Shown: positions 7,242-15,526 of the stretch, piece after piece
Position numbering within the stretch: the stretch's first letter is position 1
Layout of the letters: each line of letters begins with the position of its first letter
Assembly: GCA_000432135.1 (NCBI GenBank)
Contig: HF990633.1
Span: 16,561 to 32,649, forward strand
Direction: 5' to 3'
Origin: Firmicutes bacterium CAG:124
GTDB lineage: Bacteria > Bacillota > Clostridia > Oscillospirales > Oscillospiraceae
DNA: 16,089 nucleotides
The notes under the pieces: generated by a model
Told to the model about the DNA's origin: nothing
Databases searched by the model: none
The model's input: the letters and a program-made list of their open reading frames with translations, nothing else
Translations under genes and position numbers: made by a program

Positions 7242-7733
7242 ATGCAAGCATTTTTTGACGCTTTCGGCGGTCTGGCTCTGGCGCTTCTGGGCGCGGGTCT
7301 TGCGGCGGCGCTGTGCGCCATCGGTTCGGCAAAGGGCACCGGCATGACCGGTGAGGCCGGCGCGGGTCTTTTGTGCGAGGATCCGGCAAAGTTCGGCAAG
7401 GTCCTGATCCTTCAGGTCATCCCCGGCACGCAGGGTCTGTACGGCCTCGTCGTCTGGTTCTTCGCCATCTTCCGCATGGGCCTTCTGTCCGGCGCTCTGC
7501 CCGAACTGAGCATCACGCAGGGCCTGCAGTACTTTGTCGCCTGCCTTCCTATGGCGCTCGGCGGCATGATCTCCGCGATCGCACAGGGCCGCGTGGCCTG
7601 CGCGTCCATCAATCTGCTGGCCAAGAAGCCCGACCACTGGTCCAAGGGCATGGTGCTGTGCGTCACGGTCGAGTTCTACGCGATTCTTTCCCTGCTGGCC
7701 TCCATGCTGATGATCATCAATATCAGCAAGTAA
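7242..7733 (+). CDS. ntpK: V-type ATPase c-ring proteolipid, double-hairpin type
   Basis: The 163-residue rotor-ring subunit that carries ions across the membrane. It has four hydrophobic helices (about 9-30, 54-80, 92-118 and 135-160), i.e. two fused hairpins, with a carboxylate only in the second: Glu144, in helix 4. The motif PGTQGLYG at 61-68 and AQGRVA at 114-119 place Thr63, Gln64, Tyr67, Gln115 and Glu144 at the positions of Thr64, Gln65, Tyr68, Gln110 and Glu139 that bind or stabilise Na+ in the E. hirae NtpK ring. Helix 2 lacks a carboxylate, as in NtpK. Na+ coupling is therefore predicted. AAGGAGGA at 7226-7233 overlaps the ntpI stop, a strong site expected for a subunit needed in many copies. 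Confidence 0.97.
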   Translation: MQAFFDAFGGLALALLGAGLAAALCAIGSAKGTGMTGEAGAGLLCEDPAKFGKVLILQVIPGTQGLYGLVVWFFAIFRMGLLSGALPELSITQGLQYFVACLPMALGGMISAIAQGRVACASINLLAKKPDHWSKGMVLCVTVEFYAILSLLASMLMIINISK

Positions 7734-7755
7734 CCCCGCAGAAGAGGGTGAAGCA

Positions 7756-8355
7756 ATGAACGGAATTGAAAAAATTTCCGCGCGCATTCTTGCCGATGCC
7801 GAGGCCGAGGCCGCCGCGATCCGCGCGCAGGCCGGGGAAAAGGCAGCGCAGCTCCGCGCGGACTATGACCGCAGGATCGAGCTTGAGCAGCAGCGGCTGA
7901 CGGCGGAAGCACAGGCCGAGGCCGATAAGCAGCTCGAACGCGATCAGGGCGCGGCCCGGATGGCCGCGCGGCGGCAGCTGCTCGAAACGAAGCAGGCGCT
8001 CGTCGACGCCGCCTTCCGGCAGGCGGAGCAGCAGCTTCTCTCGCTCCCCACGGCAGAGTATACGAAGCTCTGCGCGCAGCTTGCCGCACGGGCAAGCGCG
8101 TCCGGCAGCGAGGAGCTGATCTTCTGCACAGAGGACCGCGAACGGGTCGGACAGGCCGTCGTGGAGCAGGCGAACGCGCTGCTCCAGAAGGCCGGGAAGG
8201 CAGCAAAGCTGACGCTTTCCGCCGAAACGAGGCCAATGCGCGGCGGCGTGGTGCTGAAGGACGGGCTGGTCGAGACGAACTGCTCAATCGGCACAATGAT
8301 AAGCGGCCTGCGGCCCGCGCTTTCCGGCAAGGTTGCGGCCTGCCTGTTTGGCTGA
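7756..8355 (+). CDS. ntpE: V-type ATPase peripheral stalk subunit E
   Basis: A 199-residue stator subunit that pairs with NtpF. Residues about 5-105 are one long Ala/Glu/Gln/Arg-rich helix with hendecad-like spacing. The globular C-terminal domain (about 110-199) includes the RGGVVLKDGLVETNCSI stretch near 161-177, matching the family's conserved GGxxxxDGxxxxxNT-type region that contacts the catalytic head. Length is typical (about 190-200). GAGGGTGA at 7744-7751 serves as ribosome binding site. Cytosolic. Confidence 0.93.
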   Translation: MNGIEKISARILADAEAEAAAIRAQAGEKAAQLRADYDRRIELEQQRLTAEAQAEADKQLERDQGAARMAARRQLLETKQALVDAAFRQAEQQLLSLPTAEYTKLCAQLAARASASGSEELIFCTEDRERVGQAVVEQANALLQKAGKAAKLTLSAETRPMRGGVVLKDGLVETNCSIGTMISGLRPALSGKVAACLFG

Positions 8356-8370
8356 GGCCGGGAGGCTGAC

Positions 8371-9375
8371 GTGACGGAACAAAAAAAGAAAGTAAAAGCG
8401 TGCAAGGACACGGAGTATCTGTTTATTTCGGCGTATCTGCGCGCAAAGGAGCCGCAGCTGCTCAACGCGGAGAAGGCCGGGCGGATGCTCGGCTCCTCCG
8501 TGCAGGAGGCGGCGCGAATCCTGGAGAGCTGCGGCTATGCCGATGTGCTGGCTGTCGGGCTTGACAAGGCGCTGAACGACCGGCGCGCCGCCGTGTTTTC
8601 CGAGGTGGAGGCGCTTGCGCCGAAGGACGGCGTTGTATCGCTGTTTCGTATGCGCTATGACTATCACAACGCCAAGACGATTGTCAAGGCCGAGGCCGTC
8701 GGGATAGACCCGGCTCCCCTGCTCTCCGGCGCTGGCCGCGCAGACGCGCAGGCGCTCAAAACTGCCTATGAAACCGGCGAGTCCGGAAGCGTCCCGCAGG
8801 CCGTTCTGACCGCAATGCAGGCCGCGCGCGACGCGCTTTCGAGAAGCGCCGACCCGCAGCTGGCCGATCTGATCCTCGACCGCGCGTATTTTGCTGAGTA
8901 TCACGAAACCGCCGCGCAGGTCGGAAGCGCGTTCCTGATGGGCTATGCGCAGCTGCAGGCGGACAGCGCGAATCTGCGCGCCGCCGTGCGTGCACGGCGT
9001 ATGCACAAGGACGCTGCGTTTTTAAAGAGCGTCCTCGTTCCCGGCGGGAGCGTTCCGGCGGAGGAGATCTGCCAGGCGCTTGCGCAGGACGAGCCGTTTG
9101 CGCCGCTGTTTGCGAACACTGCGCTCTTCGCCGCCGCGCAGGCGGGCGACGAGTCGCAGTCTGGCTCTCTGACTGCGTTTGAACGGCTGTGCGACAACAC
9201 GCTCACAGCGTATTTCGCCAAGGCAAAGTCGGTCGTATTCGGGGAGCAGGTCGTCATCGCCTATCTCTGTGCGCTGGAAAATGAAATTTCAGCGGCCCGC
9301 ATGATCATAAGCGGCCTGCAGGCGGGGCTGCCCGCCGACACGATCCGCGCACGGCTGCGGGATCTGTATCAATGA
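8371..9375 (+). CDS. ntpC: V-type ATPase subunit C (d subunit, rotor socket)
   Basis: A 334-residue AC39/d-type subunit that sits on top of the c-ring and accepts the central stalk. The sequence is helical throughout. Recognisable blocks are the N-terminal YLFISAYLRAKEPQLL, a central FRMRYDYHNAKTIVKA (expected at roughly residues 90-107) and the C-terminal GEQVVIAYLCALENEISAAR, the best-conserved signature of the family. The start is GTG, preceded by GGGAGG at 8360-8365 with a five-base spacer. The stop forms an ATGA with an in-frame ATG of the next gene, but that ATG is probably not the true start of ntpG. Length is normal. Confidence 0.93.
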   Translation: MTEQKKKVKACKDTEYLFISAYLRAKEPQLLNAEKAGRMLGSSVQEAARILESCGYADVLAVGLDKALNDRRAAVFSEVEALAPKDGVVSLFRMRYDYHNAKTIVKAEAVGIDPAPLLSGAGRADAQALKTAYETGESGSVPQAVLTAMQAARDALSRSADPQLADLILDRAYFAEYHETAAQVGSAFLMGYAQLQADSANLRAAVRARRMHKDAAFLKSVLVPGGSVPAEEICQALAQDEPFAPLFANTALFAAAQAGDESQSGSLTAFERLCDNTLTAYFAKAKSVVFGEQVVIAYLCALENEISAARMIISGLQAGLPADTIRARLRDLYQ

Positions 9376-9377
9376 GC

Positions 9378-9386
9378 GAGGTGATC
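9378..9386 (+). promoter_or_regulatory. Ribosome binding site deciding the ntpG start
   Basis: GAGGTGATC lies just before the ATG at 9390 and begins inside the longer frame that opens at 9372. The shorter start gives the MYKIAVLGE opening typical of subunit F. Confidence 0.7.
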
Positions 9387-9389
9387 GGT

Positions 9390-9704
9390 ATGTATAAAAT
9401 CGCAGTTCTGGGCGAACGCGAGAGCGTCATGGGCTTTGCGGCTCTGGGCCTCACCGTGTTTCCCGTGAATTCCGCCGAGGAAGCGGCGGAGGTCTTCCAC
9501 CGCCTCACAAGGCAGTCCGACGCATACGCGATCATCTATGTGACCGAGACGTATGCCGAGGCGCTGCACGCGCAGATCGAAAAATACGCGTCCAGCGTTA
9601 CCCCGGCGGTCATTCTGATCCCCGGCGCAGGCGGCTGCAAAGGGCTCGGCATGAACGCGCTGAACGCCGCTGTCGAACGCGCGGTCGGCTCGAATATTCT
9701 TTAA
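9390..9704 (+). CDS. ntpG: V-type ATPase subunit F (NtpG), central stalk
   Basis: A 104-residue central-stalk subunit that binds subunit D and modulates ATPase activity. It has the subunit F architecture: MYKIAVLGERESVMGF at the N-terminus, a YAIIYVTE strand in the middle, TPAVILIPG, and the terminal AVERAVGSNIL, which resembles the AVGxNIL end of E. hirae NtpG (103 residues). The start at 9390 is preferred over 9372 because of the ribosome binding site and family length; with the longer start it would be 110 residues and overlap ntpC by four bases. A 34-base gap with no terminator separates it from ntpA. Confidence 0.93.
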   Translation: MYKIAVLGERESVMGFAALGLTVFPVNSAEEAAEVFHRLTRQSDAYAIIYVTETYAEALHAQIEKYASSVTPAVILIPGAGGCKGLGMNALNAAVERAVGSNIL

Positions 9705-9738
9705 ACAGCATCCTTGAATATAGAAAGGATTCGATGAA

Positions 9739-11505
9739 ATGTCAGGTAGAATTGTAAAGGTATCCGGCCCGCTTGTTGTTGCCGAGGGGATGGAAGACGC
9801 CAACATGGCAGACGTCGTCCGCGTCGGCAAGCAGCAGCTGATCGGTGAGATTCTGAATATGACGGGCGGCTCGGCCTCCATTCAGGTCTATGAGGAAACG
9901 AGCGGCCTCGGCCCCGGCGCCGAGGTCACGACGACCGGTATGCCCCTCTCCGTCGAGCTTGGGCCCGGTATGCTCGAAAATATTTACGACGGTATCCAGC
10001 GCCCCTTGACCGAGATCCGCGACCGCTGCGGGGAAACCATCGCCCGCGGCGTGCAGGTTCCGGCGCTGAACCGTGAAAAGAAGTGGGCCTTCACGCCCAC
10101 GGTCAAGAAGGGCGACAAGGTTTCCGGCGGCGACGTGATCGGCACCGTGCAGGAGACGAGCGCCGTTCTGCACAAGATTATGGTGCCGCCCAAAATGGCG
10201 GGCACCGTCAAGGAGATCCAATCCGGCGAATTTACCGTCGAGCAGACAGTCTGCGTGCTGGAGACGGAAAAGGGCGAGGAGCATTTAAGCCTCATGCAGA
10301 AGTGGCCCGTGCGCGTGGCCCGTCCGTATGACCGGAAATTTACCCCCTCGCAGCCCCTTATGACCGGCCAGCGCATCATCGACACCATGTTCCCGCTGGC
10401 CAAGGGCGGCACAGCCGCCGTCCCCGGCCCGTTCGGTTCGGGCAAGACCGTCGTGCAGCACCAGCTGGCAAAGTGGTCGGACGTCGATATCGTCGTCTAC
10501 ATCGGCTGCGGCGAACGCGGCAACGAAATGACTGACGTTCTGATGGAGTTCCCGGAGCTGCACGACCCCAACACCGGCGAACCCCTGATGAAGCGCACAG
10601 TCCTGATTGCAAACACCTCCGATATGCCGGTCGCGGCGCGTGAAGCGTCCATCTACACCGGCATCACCATCGCGGAGTATTTCCGCGACATGGGCTATGA
10701 CGTGGCCGTTATCGCCGACTCCACCTCCCGCTGGGCCGAGGCCCTGCGTGAAATGTCGGGCCGTCTGGAAGAGATGCCCGGCGAAGAGGGCTACCCCGCA
10801 TATCTGGCCTCCCGCCTCGCGCAGTTCTACGAGCGCGCAGGCTGCGTCGAGTGCCTCGGCGCGGACGAGCGGCGCGGCTCTCTGACCGCCATCGGCGCTG
10901 TCTCCCCTCCGGGCGGCGATATTTCCGAGCCTGTCTCGCAGGCGACGATGCGCATCGTCAAGGTCTTCTGGGGTCTGGACGCCTCGCTGGCCTACGCGCG
11001 CCATTTCCCGGCCATCAACTGGCTGACGAGCTACTCTTTGTACCTTGACACGCTCAAGGGCTGGTGCGACGAGAATCTGGGCCGCGGGTTCATGCAGAAC
11101 AGAGGCCGCGCCATGGCGCTGCTGCAAAAGGAAGCAGAGCTGCAGGAGATCGTCAAGCTGGTCGGTCAGGACGCACTGTCCCCGGCGGACAACCTGACGC
11201 TGGAATCCGCAAAGATGATCCGAGAGGACTTCTTGCAGCAGAACGCGTTCCTGGAGAACGACCAGTATTCGTCGTTTGACCGGCAGGCCCGTCTGCTGGA
11301 CCTGATCCTCCGGTACAAGGATCTCTGCGACGCGGCCATCGAGCGCGGCGCGGATATCTGGAAGCTCTATGCCATCGCGGCCCGTGCCGCCATCGGCCGT
11401 GCGAAGACCGTTCCGGCGGACACGTATCAGGACGTTTACGCGAAGATCGTATCCGATATGGAGCAGCAGATCGAAGAAGTTGCAAAGGAGGCTGAGGCTG
11501 AATGA
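9739..11505 (+). CDS. ntpA: V-type ATPase catalytic subunit A
   Basis: The 588-residue catalytic subunit that hydrolyses (or makes) ATP in the A3B3 head. Domains in order: N-terminal beta-barrel (1 to about 70), the A-specific non-homologous insert (about 110-185), the nucleotide-binding domain with Walker A GPFGSGKT (230-237), GERGNE with catalytic Glu259 (258-263), ADSTSRWAEALRE (326-338, Walker B Asp327), the EEMPGEEGYPAYL stretch, and a C-terminal helical domain. All catalytic residues are present and length matches E. hirae NtpA (593). AAAGGA at 9724-9729 precedes the ATG. The end overlaps ntpB by ATGA, and AAAGGAGG at 11484-11491 inside ntpA serves ntpB. Confidence 0.99.
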   Translation: MSGRIVKVSGPLVVAEGMEDANMADVVRVGKQQLIGEILNMTGGSASIQVYEETSGLGPGAEVTTTGMPLSVELGPGMLENIYDGIQRPLTEIRDRCGETIARGVQVPALNREKKWAFTPTVKKGDKVSGGDVIGTVQETSAVLHKIMVPPKMAGTVKEIQSGEFTVEQTVCVLETEKGEEHLSLMQKWPVRVARPYDRKFTPSQPLMTGQRIIDTMFPLAKGGTAAVPGPFGSGKTVVQHQLAKWSDVDIVVYIGCGERGNEMTDVLMEFPELHDPNTGEPLMKRTVLIANTSDMPVAAREASIYTGITIAEYFRDMGYDVAVIADSTSRWAEALREMSGRLEEMPGEEGYPAYLASRLAQFYERAGCVECLGADERRGSLTAIGAVSPPGGDISEPVSQATMRIVKVFWGLDASLAYARHFPAINWLTSYSLYLDTLKGWCDENLGRGFMQNRGRAMALLQKEAELQEIVKLVGQDALSPADNLTLESAKMIREDFLQQNAFLENDQYSSFDRQARLLDLILRYKDLCDAAIERGADIWKLYAIAARAAIGRAKTVPADTYQDVYAKIVSDMEQQIEEVAKEAEAE

Positions 11506-12884
11506 TCCGCGAATACCGTACCATCCGTGAGGTCTCCGGGCCTCTGATGATCGTCAAAAACGTCGAGGGCGTCACCTACGACGAGCTGGCCGAGCTGGAG
11601 CTGCCGAACGGCGAGGTCCGGCACTGCAAGGTTCTGGAGTGCAGCGGCGATACCGCCGTCGTGCAGCTGTTTGAAAACTCCGCCGGCATCAACCTGAAGG
11701 ACAGCAAGATCCGCTTCCTGGGCCACCCGCTGGAGCTGGCCGTGTCCGAGGATATGCTCGGCCGCGTCTTCGACGGCATGGGCCACCCGAAGGACGGCGG
11801 GCCGGAGGTTCTGGCCGCCGAGATGAAGGACATCAACGGTCTTCCGATGAACCCCGCCGCACGCGATTACCCGAACGAATTTATCCAGACCGGCATTTCC
11901 ACGATCGACGGTCTGAACACCCTTGTCCGCGGCCAGAAGCTGCCGATCTTCTCCGGCTCCGGTCTTCCCCACGCGCAGCTTGCCGCGCAGATCGCGCGTC
12001 AGGCAAAGGTTCTGGGCGACGACGCGTCGAACTTCGCTGTCGTCTTCGCCGCCATCGGTATTACGTTTGAGGAATCGGAGTTCTTCATTCAGGAATTCCG
12101 CCGCACGGGTGCCATCGACCGCACCGTCGTCTTCTCGAACCTCGCAAACGACCCGGCGGTCGAGCGTATCGCAACGCCGCGTATGGCGCTGACTGCCGCG
12201 GAATATCTGGCGTTCGAATGCGGGATGCACGTGCTGGTCATCATGACCGACATCACGAACTACGCCGAGGCGCTGCGTGAGGTCTCCGCCGCACGCAAGG
12301 AAGTCCCCGGCCGCCGCGGCTATCCCGGCTACCTCTATACCGACCTTGCGACGCTCTATGAACGCGCAGGCCGCCGGATCGGCAAGAAGGGCTCCATCAC
12401 CCTCATCCCGATCCTGACCATGCCGGAGGACGACAAGACGCACCCCATCCCCGACCTGACCGGATATATCACCGAGGGCCAGATCATCCTGAGCCGCGAT
12501 CTGTACCGCAAGGGCGTCATTCCCCCCGTGGACGTGCTGCCGAGCCTGTCGCGACTCAAGGACAAGGGAATCGGCCCCGGCAAGACGCGCGAGGATCACG
12601 CGGGCACCATGAACCAGCTCTTTGCGGCGTATTCCGCCGGCAAGGACGCGAAGGAGCTTGCAACGATCCTTGGCGAAAGCGCCCTCTCCCCCACTGACCG
12701 GCTGTACGCGAAGTTTGCCGAGGAATTTGAGCAGCGCTACGTCAGTCAGGGCTACGAAGAAAACCGTTCCATTGAGGAAACGCTGAACATCGGCTGGGAG
12801 CTGCTGTCCATCCTGCCCGAAACGGAGCTCAAGCGCATCAAGCCGGAGTTCATCGAAAAATACCTGCCCAAAAAGCAGGCGTAA
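11502..12884 (+). CDS. ntpB: V-type ATPase non-catalytic subunit B
   Basis: A 460-residue partner of subunit A in the head. In place of a true Walker A it has SGSGLPHAQLA (151-161), as expected for B subunits. The Arg in PSLSRLKDKGIG (Arg351) corresponds to the arginine finger (Arg350 in E. hirae) that completes the catalytic site on the neighbouring A subunit. MTDITNYAEALREVSAARKE (248-267) and PGRRGYPGYLYTDLATLYER (269-288) are hallmark blocks. Length matches the family (about 458-460). The start codon overlaps the ntpA stop, so synthesis of A and B, needed 1:1, is probably translationally coupled. Confidence 0.99.
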   Translation: MIREYRTIREVSGPLMIVKNVEGVTYDELAELELPNGEVRHCKVLECSGDTAVVQLFENSAGINLKDSKIRFLGHPLELAVSEDMLGRVFDGMGHPKDGGPEVLAAEMKDINGLPMNPAARDYPNEFIQTGISTIDGLNTLVRGQKLPIFSGSGLPHAQLAAQIARQAKVLGDDASNFAVVFAAIGITFEESEFFIQEFRRTGAIDRTVVFSNLANDPAVERIATPRMALTAAEYLAFECGMHVLVIMTDITNYAEALREVSAARKEVPGRRGYPGYLYTDLATLYERAGRRIGKKGSITLIPILTMPEDDKTHPIPDLTGYITEGQIILSRDLYRKGVIPPVDVLPSLSRLKDKGIGPGKTREDHAGTMNQLFAAYSAGKDAKELATILGESALSPTDRLYAKFAEEFEQRYVSQGYEENRSIEETLNIGWELLSILPETELKRIKPEFIEKYLPKKQA

Positions 12885-12896
12885 GGCGGTGTTCGC

Positions 12897-13550
12897 ATGG
12901 CCAGTAAAACGATCAATCCGACCCGGATGGAGCTTACGCGGCTCAAGGGCCGCCTGCGCACGGCCGTGCGCGGCCACCGGCTGCTCAAGGACAAGCGCGA
13001 CGAGCTGATGCGCCAGTTCTTCCTGATCGTGCGGGAAAACAAGGAGCTGCGCGCTAAGGTCGAGCAGGGCATTGCGGAGGCCAACCGCGCCATGACCGTC
13101 GCGTCGAGCGTGATGTCCCCCGAAATGCTCCAGCAGGCGCTTTTGTACCCGAAGCAGTCGGCGACGTTGGACATGACGTTCCAGAACATCATGTCCGTCT
13201 CCGTCCCGGTCTACGAGTTCCACACCAAAAACGAGGACGCCGCGTCCATTTACCCCTACGGCTTCGCGCAGACGTCCGGCGAGCTGGACGATGCGCTGGG
13301 CGCGCTGGCCTCCGTATTTCAGGATATGCTTGCGCTGGCGCAGGCCGAAAAGAAGACGCAGCTGCTCGCCTCCGAGATCGAGAAGACCCGCCGCCGCGTC
13401 AATGCGCTGGAATATGTCATGATCCCGGAAATGGAGAAAAACATCAAGTATATCTCCATGAAGCTCGAGGAAAACGACCGCGCTACCAAGGTCCGCCTGA
13501 TGAAGGTCAAGGACATGGTGCTCAAGGACGCGCACGAATTCGAAGATTAA
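12897..13550 (+). CDS. ntpD: V-type ATPase subunit D, central rotor shaft
   Basis: A 217-residue rotor shaft subunit that turns inside the A3B3 head. It has the typical opening NPTRMELTRLKGRLRTA (7-23), long N- and C-terminal helices forming an antiparallel coiled coil, and the conserved RRRVNALEYVMIPEMEKNIK region (about 164-183). The start has only a weak AAGGCGG site (12883-12889) overlapping the ntpB stop. It is the last gene of the operon; a strong hairpin begins eight bases after its stop. Confidence 0.95.
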   Translation: MASKTINPTRMELTRLKGRLRTAVRGHRLLKDKRDELMRQFFLIVRENKELRAKVEQGIAEANRAMTVASSVMSPEMLQQALLYPKQSATLDMTFQNIMSVSVPVYEFHTKNEDAASIYPYGFAQTSGELDDALGALASVFQDMLALAQAEKKTQLLASEIEKTRRRVNALEYVMIPEMEKNIKYISMKLEENDRATKVRLMKVKDMVLKDAHEFED

Positions 13551-13557
13551 AACCGGA

Positions 13558-13597
13558 ACGCCGTCCCCTGTCACAACGGGGGACGGCGTAAAATTTT
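13558..13597 (+). terminator. Terminator of the V-ATPase operon
   Basis: ACGCCGTCCCC (13558-13568) pairs perfectly with GGGGACGGCGT (13579-13589), an 11-bp GC-rich stem with a 10-base loop, followed by AAAATTTT. The U-run is delayed by four bases. TTTT also follows on the minus strand, so it could stop the convergent MATE remnant as well. Confidence 0.75.
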
Positions 13598-13627
13598 GCT
13601 GAAAACGGACGGAACGCGCACGCACCG

Positions 13628-13653
13628 AAGGCTGTCTCACCGGACAGCCTTTT
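13628..13653 (+). terminator. Second hairpin, possible backup terminator
   Basis: AAGGCTGTC (13628-13636) pairs with GACAGCCTT (13643-13651) around a six-base loop, then TTCTC. It spans the stop codon of the minus-strand MATE remnant. The T-run is short, so termination strength is uncertain. Confidence 0.5.
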
Positions 13654-13927
13654 CTCTGCGGGCCAGATGGGCGTAGTAGAGCAGGCACAGCAGGACCTGC
13701 ACGACGGTCGAGCAGGGCGTTGCGAGGCCGATGTAGAACAGGCGCACATTCAGCAGGCGGGACATGGCGAACGACACGGGGATGCGGATGCTGAACGCGC
13801 CCAGAATGCCCTGCGCCATGACAAAGACAGTCTTGCCGAGGCCGGAGAAATAGCCCACAAAGCAGAACAGGAACGAGGTCAGCAGACAGGCAATGGCGTA
13901 GGCTTTGAGATAAGTGACATTGTCCGA
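13637..13927 (-). pseudogene. C-terminal remnant of a MATE-family efflux transporter
   Basis: The minus strand reads about 96 residues that match the end of MATE multidrug/Na+ antiporters: LKAYAIACLLTSFLFC, then GYFSGLGKTVFVMAQG, GAFSIRIPVSFAMSRL and LFYIGLATPCSTVVQVLL, ending in a basic tail and TGA. These are the last two to three membrane helices of a protein that is normally about 450 residues. Above 13927 the frame continues only a few unrelated Ser/Cys codons to a stop at 13943-13945; no start codon, ribosome binding site or upstream MATE sequence is present, and the terminator of the symporter gene begins within 35 bases. A deletion that removed the first four fifths of the gene is the simplest reading. 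The 3' end looks undamaged, suggesting the loss is fairly recent. Confidence 0.8.
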
Positions 13928-13958
13928 TGAACAGGAGCTACTTTAATGGATGCTGCGG

Positions 13959-13995
13959 AAAAAGTCAAGCCCGCCCTGCCATTGGCAGGGCGGGC
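13959..13995 (-). terminator. Terminator of the SSS symporter gene
   Basis: GCCCGCCCTGCC (13969-13980) and GGCAGGGCGGGC (13984-13995) form a perfect 12-bp stem with a three-base loop, 22 bases after the symporter stop. On the minus strand a T5 run (complement of 13959-13963) follows after a short gap. Confidence 0.85.
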
Positions 13996-14017
13996 AGTTT
14001 CGTTTGGGGAAGGTAAA

Positions 14018-15466
14018 TTACTTGGCTTCCTCGACAACGTAAGCGGAGGGAGCAGCGGGAACGCCGCGCTTCCACTCGATCAGGTTCACAACATAGAACG
14101 TGATGACGGAGACAAGGCTGCCGAAGACGACCGGCATCATGAACCACAGCGTACCGCCGTTGGACAGGAGCTGCCAGACGACGAAAGCGATGGTGCCGGT
14201 GAAGATGGAGATCAGGCCGGAGTTCTTTGTTGCCTTCGGAACGGCAAGGCCGAGGCCGTAAGCCGCGAACGGGCCTGCGCAGCGGATGCCGAATGCGAAG
14301 GTGTTCATGGCGACGAGGGAAACGCCGAACATGGAGATGCACATGGCGATGAGCGCTGCAATAACGTTGCACAGACGGGTATAGAAGATGGTCTGCTTGT
14401 CATTCAGCTTTTTCTTGCCGCCGAAGCCGGGATAGATGTCGTTGATGATCATCGTGGACATGCACAGCAGGTTGGAGTCTGCCGAGGACATGGTCGCGCA
14501 GATGATGGCGGCGGAGATGAGGCCGGTGATGATGCCGGGCGCATAGGTGCCGGTGACGACCATCATGGCGTTGGAGCCGTTCTCAGCAAGGCCGGGCAGC
14601 TGATCCTTCAGCGCGAAAGCGGCAAGGCCGAGGAGGGTCGGGAAAATTGCCATAGCAGCCATGAGGATGGCGCAGAGGAAGGAAGCGCGAACCGCGGTCT
14701 TCTCGTCCTTGCAGGTCTCGAAGCGGGAGACCATCTCGGGGCCGCAGAGGAAGGTGCAGAAGTAGTTGAAGAAGTAGCCGATGATGGAGGCCCAGCCGAT
14801 CTGGGTCATGTTCAGCTTTTCTCCGGGCAGAGCAGCGGAGATCGCAGCCCAGCCGCCGGCATGCTTCAGGACGATCGGCGTTGCAATGGCAAGACCGACG
14901 AGAATGATGCCGAACTGGATAAGGTCGGAAACCTGATCCGCGATCATGCCGCCGAAAGTCGTGTAGAAGATGGTGACGAAGCCGGCCAGCAGCAGGCAGA
15001 CGTTCAGAGGGATCGTCGGGATCAGCGCGTTGATAACAGCACCGGAAGCACCGATTTGAGAGGAGGTCAGGCAGAACAGCGACAGGACGCTGAGGACTGC
15101 CGTGAAGTTGCTGGAGAGTTTGCCGAAGCGGCGGCCGACGACCTCGGGGATCGTAACAGCCATGGTCTTGCGGATCTTGGGTGCAAAGTAGGCCAGCGGG
15201 ATCATGGCCAGAGACGCGGCCAAGACGTACCAGATCGCGCTGACGCCCCATGCGCCGAACGCTTTCTGAGCAAGGCCGGTGGTGCTGCCGCCGCCGATGT
15301 TGTTGGCAGACAGCGAGAACGCGACCATGAACAGGCCCATTCTGCGGCCAGCAACGAGATAGTCCGCGCTGCCCTTGATGTTGATCTTGCCGACGACGTA
15401 GCCGATGATCATCATGCCGACCATGTACGCAAGGACAATAACCAATGCGCCAGTTTGGATTTCCAT
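14018..15466 (-). CDS. Sodium:solute symporter (SSS family)
   Basis: A 482-residue integral membrane protein with LeuT-type fold, importing an organic solute with Na+. The sequence holds about 12-13 hydrophobic helices. Supporting motifs: SANNIGGGSTTG (53-64) in the first core helix, the FGGMIADQVSDLIQFGIIL signature (171-189) and ATMSSADSNLLCMST (324-338), where Ser327/Ser328 occupy the Na2-site position known from vSGLT. The frame extends up to 15508, but AAGGAGGAA (15479-15471) places the start at 15466 (MEIQTGALV). Substrate cannot be told; candidates in the family include amino acids, organic acids, pantothenate and sugars. It has its own promoter and terminator, and may be fed by the Na+ gradient from the ATPase encoded beside it (inference). 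Confidence 0.93.
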   Translation of the reverse strand: MEIQTGALVIVLAYMVGMMIIGYVVGKINIKGSADYLVAGRRMGLFMVAFSLSANNIGGGSTTGLAQKAFGAWGVSAIWYVLAASLAMIPLAYFAPKIRKTMAVTIPEVVGRRFGKLSSNFTAVLSVLSLFCLTSSQIGASGAVINALIPTIPLNVCLLLAGFVTIFYTTFGGMIADQVSDLIQFGIILVGLAIATPIVLKHAGGWAAISAALPGEKLNMTQIGWASIIGYFFNYFCTFLCGPEMVSRFETCKDEKTAVRASFLCAILMAAMAIFPTLLGLAAFALKDQLPGLAENGSNAMMVVTGTYAPGIITGLISAAIICATMSSADSNLLCMSTMIINDIYPGFGGKKKLNDKQTIFYTRLCNVIAALIAMCISMFGVSLVAMNTFAFGIRCAGPFAAYGLGLAVPKATKNSGLISIFTGTIAFVVWQLLSNGGTLWFMMPVVFGSLVSVITFYVVNLIEWKRGVPAAPSAYVVEEAK

Positions 15467-15470
15467 AGAG

Positions 15471-15479
15471 TTCCTCCTT
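15471..15479 (-). promoter_or_regulatory. Ribosome binding site of the symporter
   Basis: AAGGAGGAA on the minus strand, four bases before the ATG at 15466, outranks the upstream in-frame start at 15508, which lacks such a site. Confidence 0.8.
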
Positions 15480-15492
15480 GATTTCTCTTTCT

Positions 15493-15518
15493 TGAACGAC
15501 TTATTCACAATTCGTTCA
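15493..15518 (-). repeat. Inverted repeat in the symporter leader
   Basis: TGAACGA (15493-15499) and TCGTTCA (15512-15518) are perfect 7-bp inverted copies separated by 12 bases. The site lies between the predicted promoter and the ribosome binding site, where a regulator could bind or a leader hairpin could form. Confidence 0.4.
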
Positions 15519-15526
15519 TATTGCGT

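Noticed and set aside
11436..13688. Minus-strand open frame of 750 codons opposite ntpB and ntpD
   Set aside because: Antisense to two strongly conserved ATPase genes and running through the operon terminator; no recognisable protein features.
13946..15481. Long plus-strand open frame (511 codons) opposite the symporter gene
   Set aside because: It is the antisense shadow of a GC-rich gene: composition is Asp/Glu/Gly/His-rich with no domain, and it spans the symporter promoter side and terminator.
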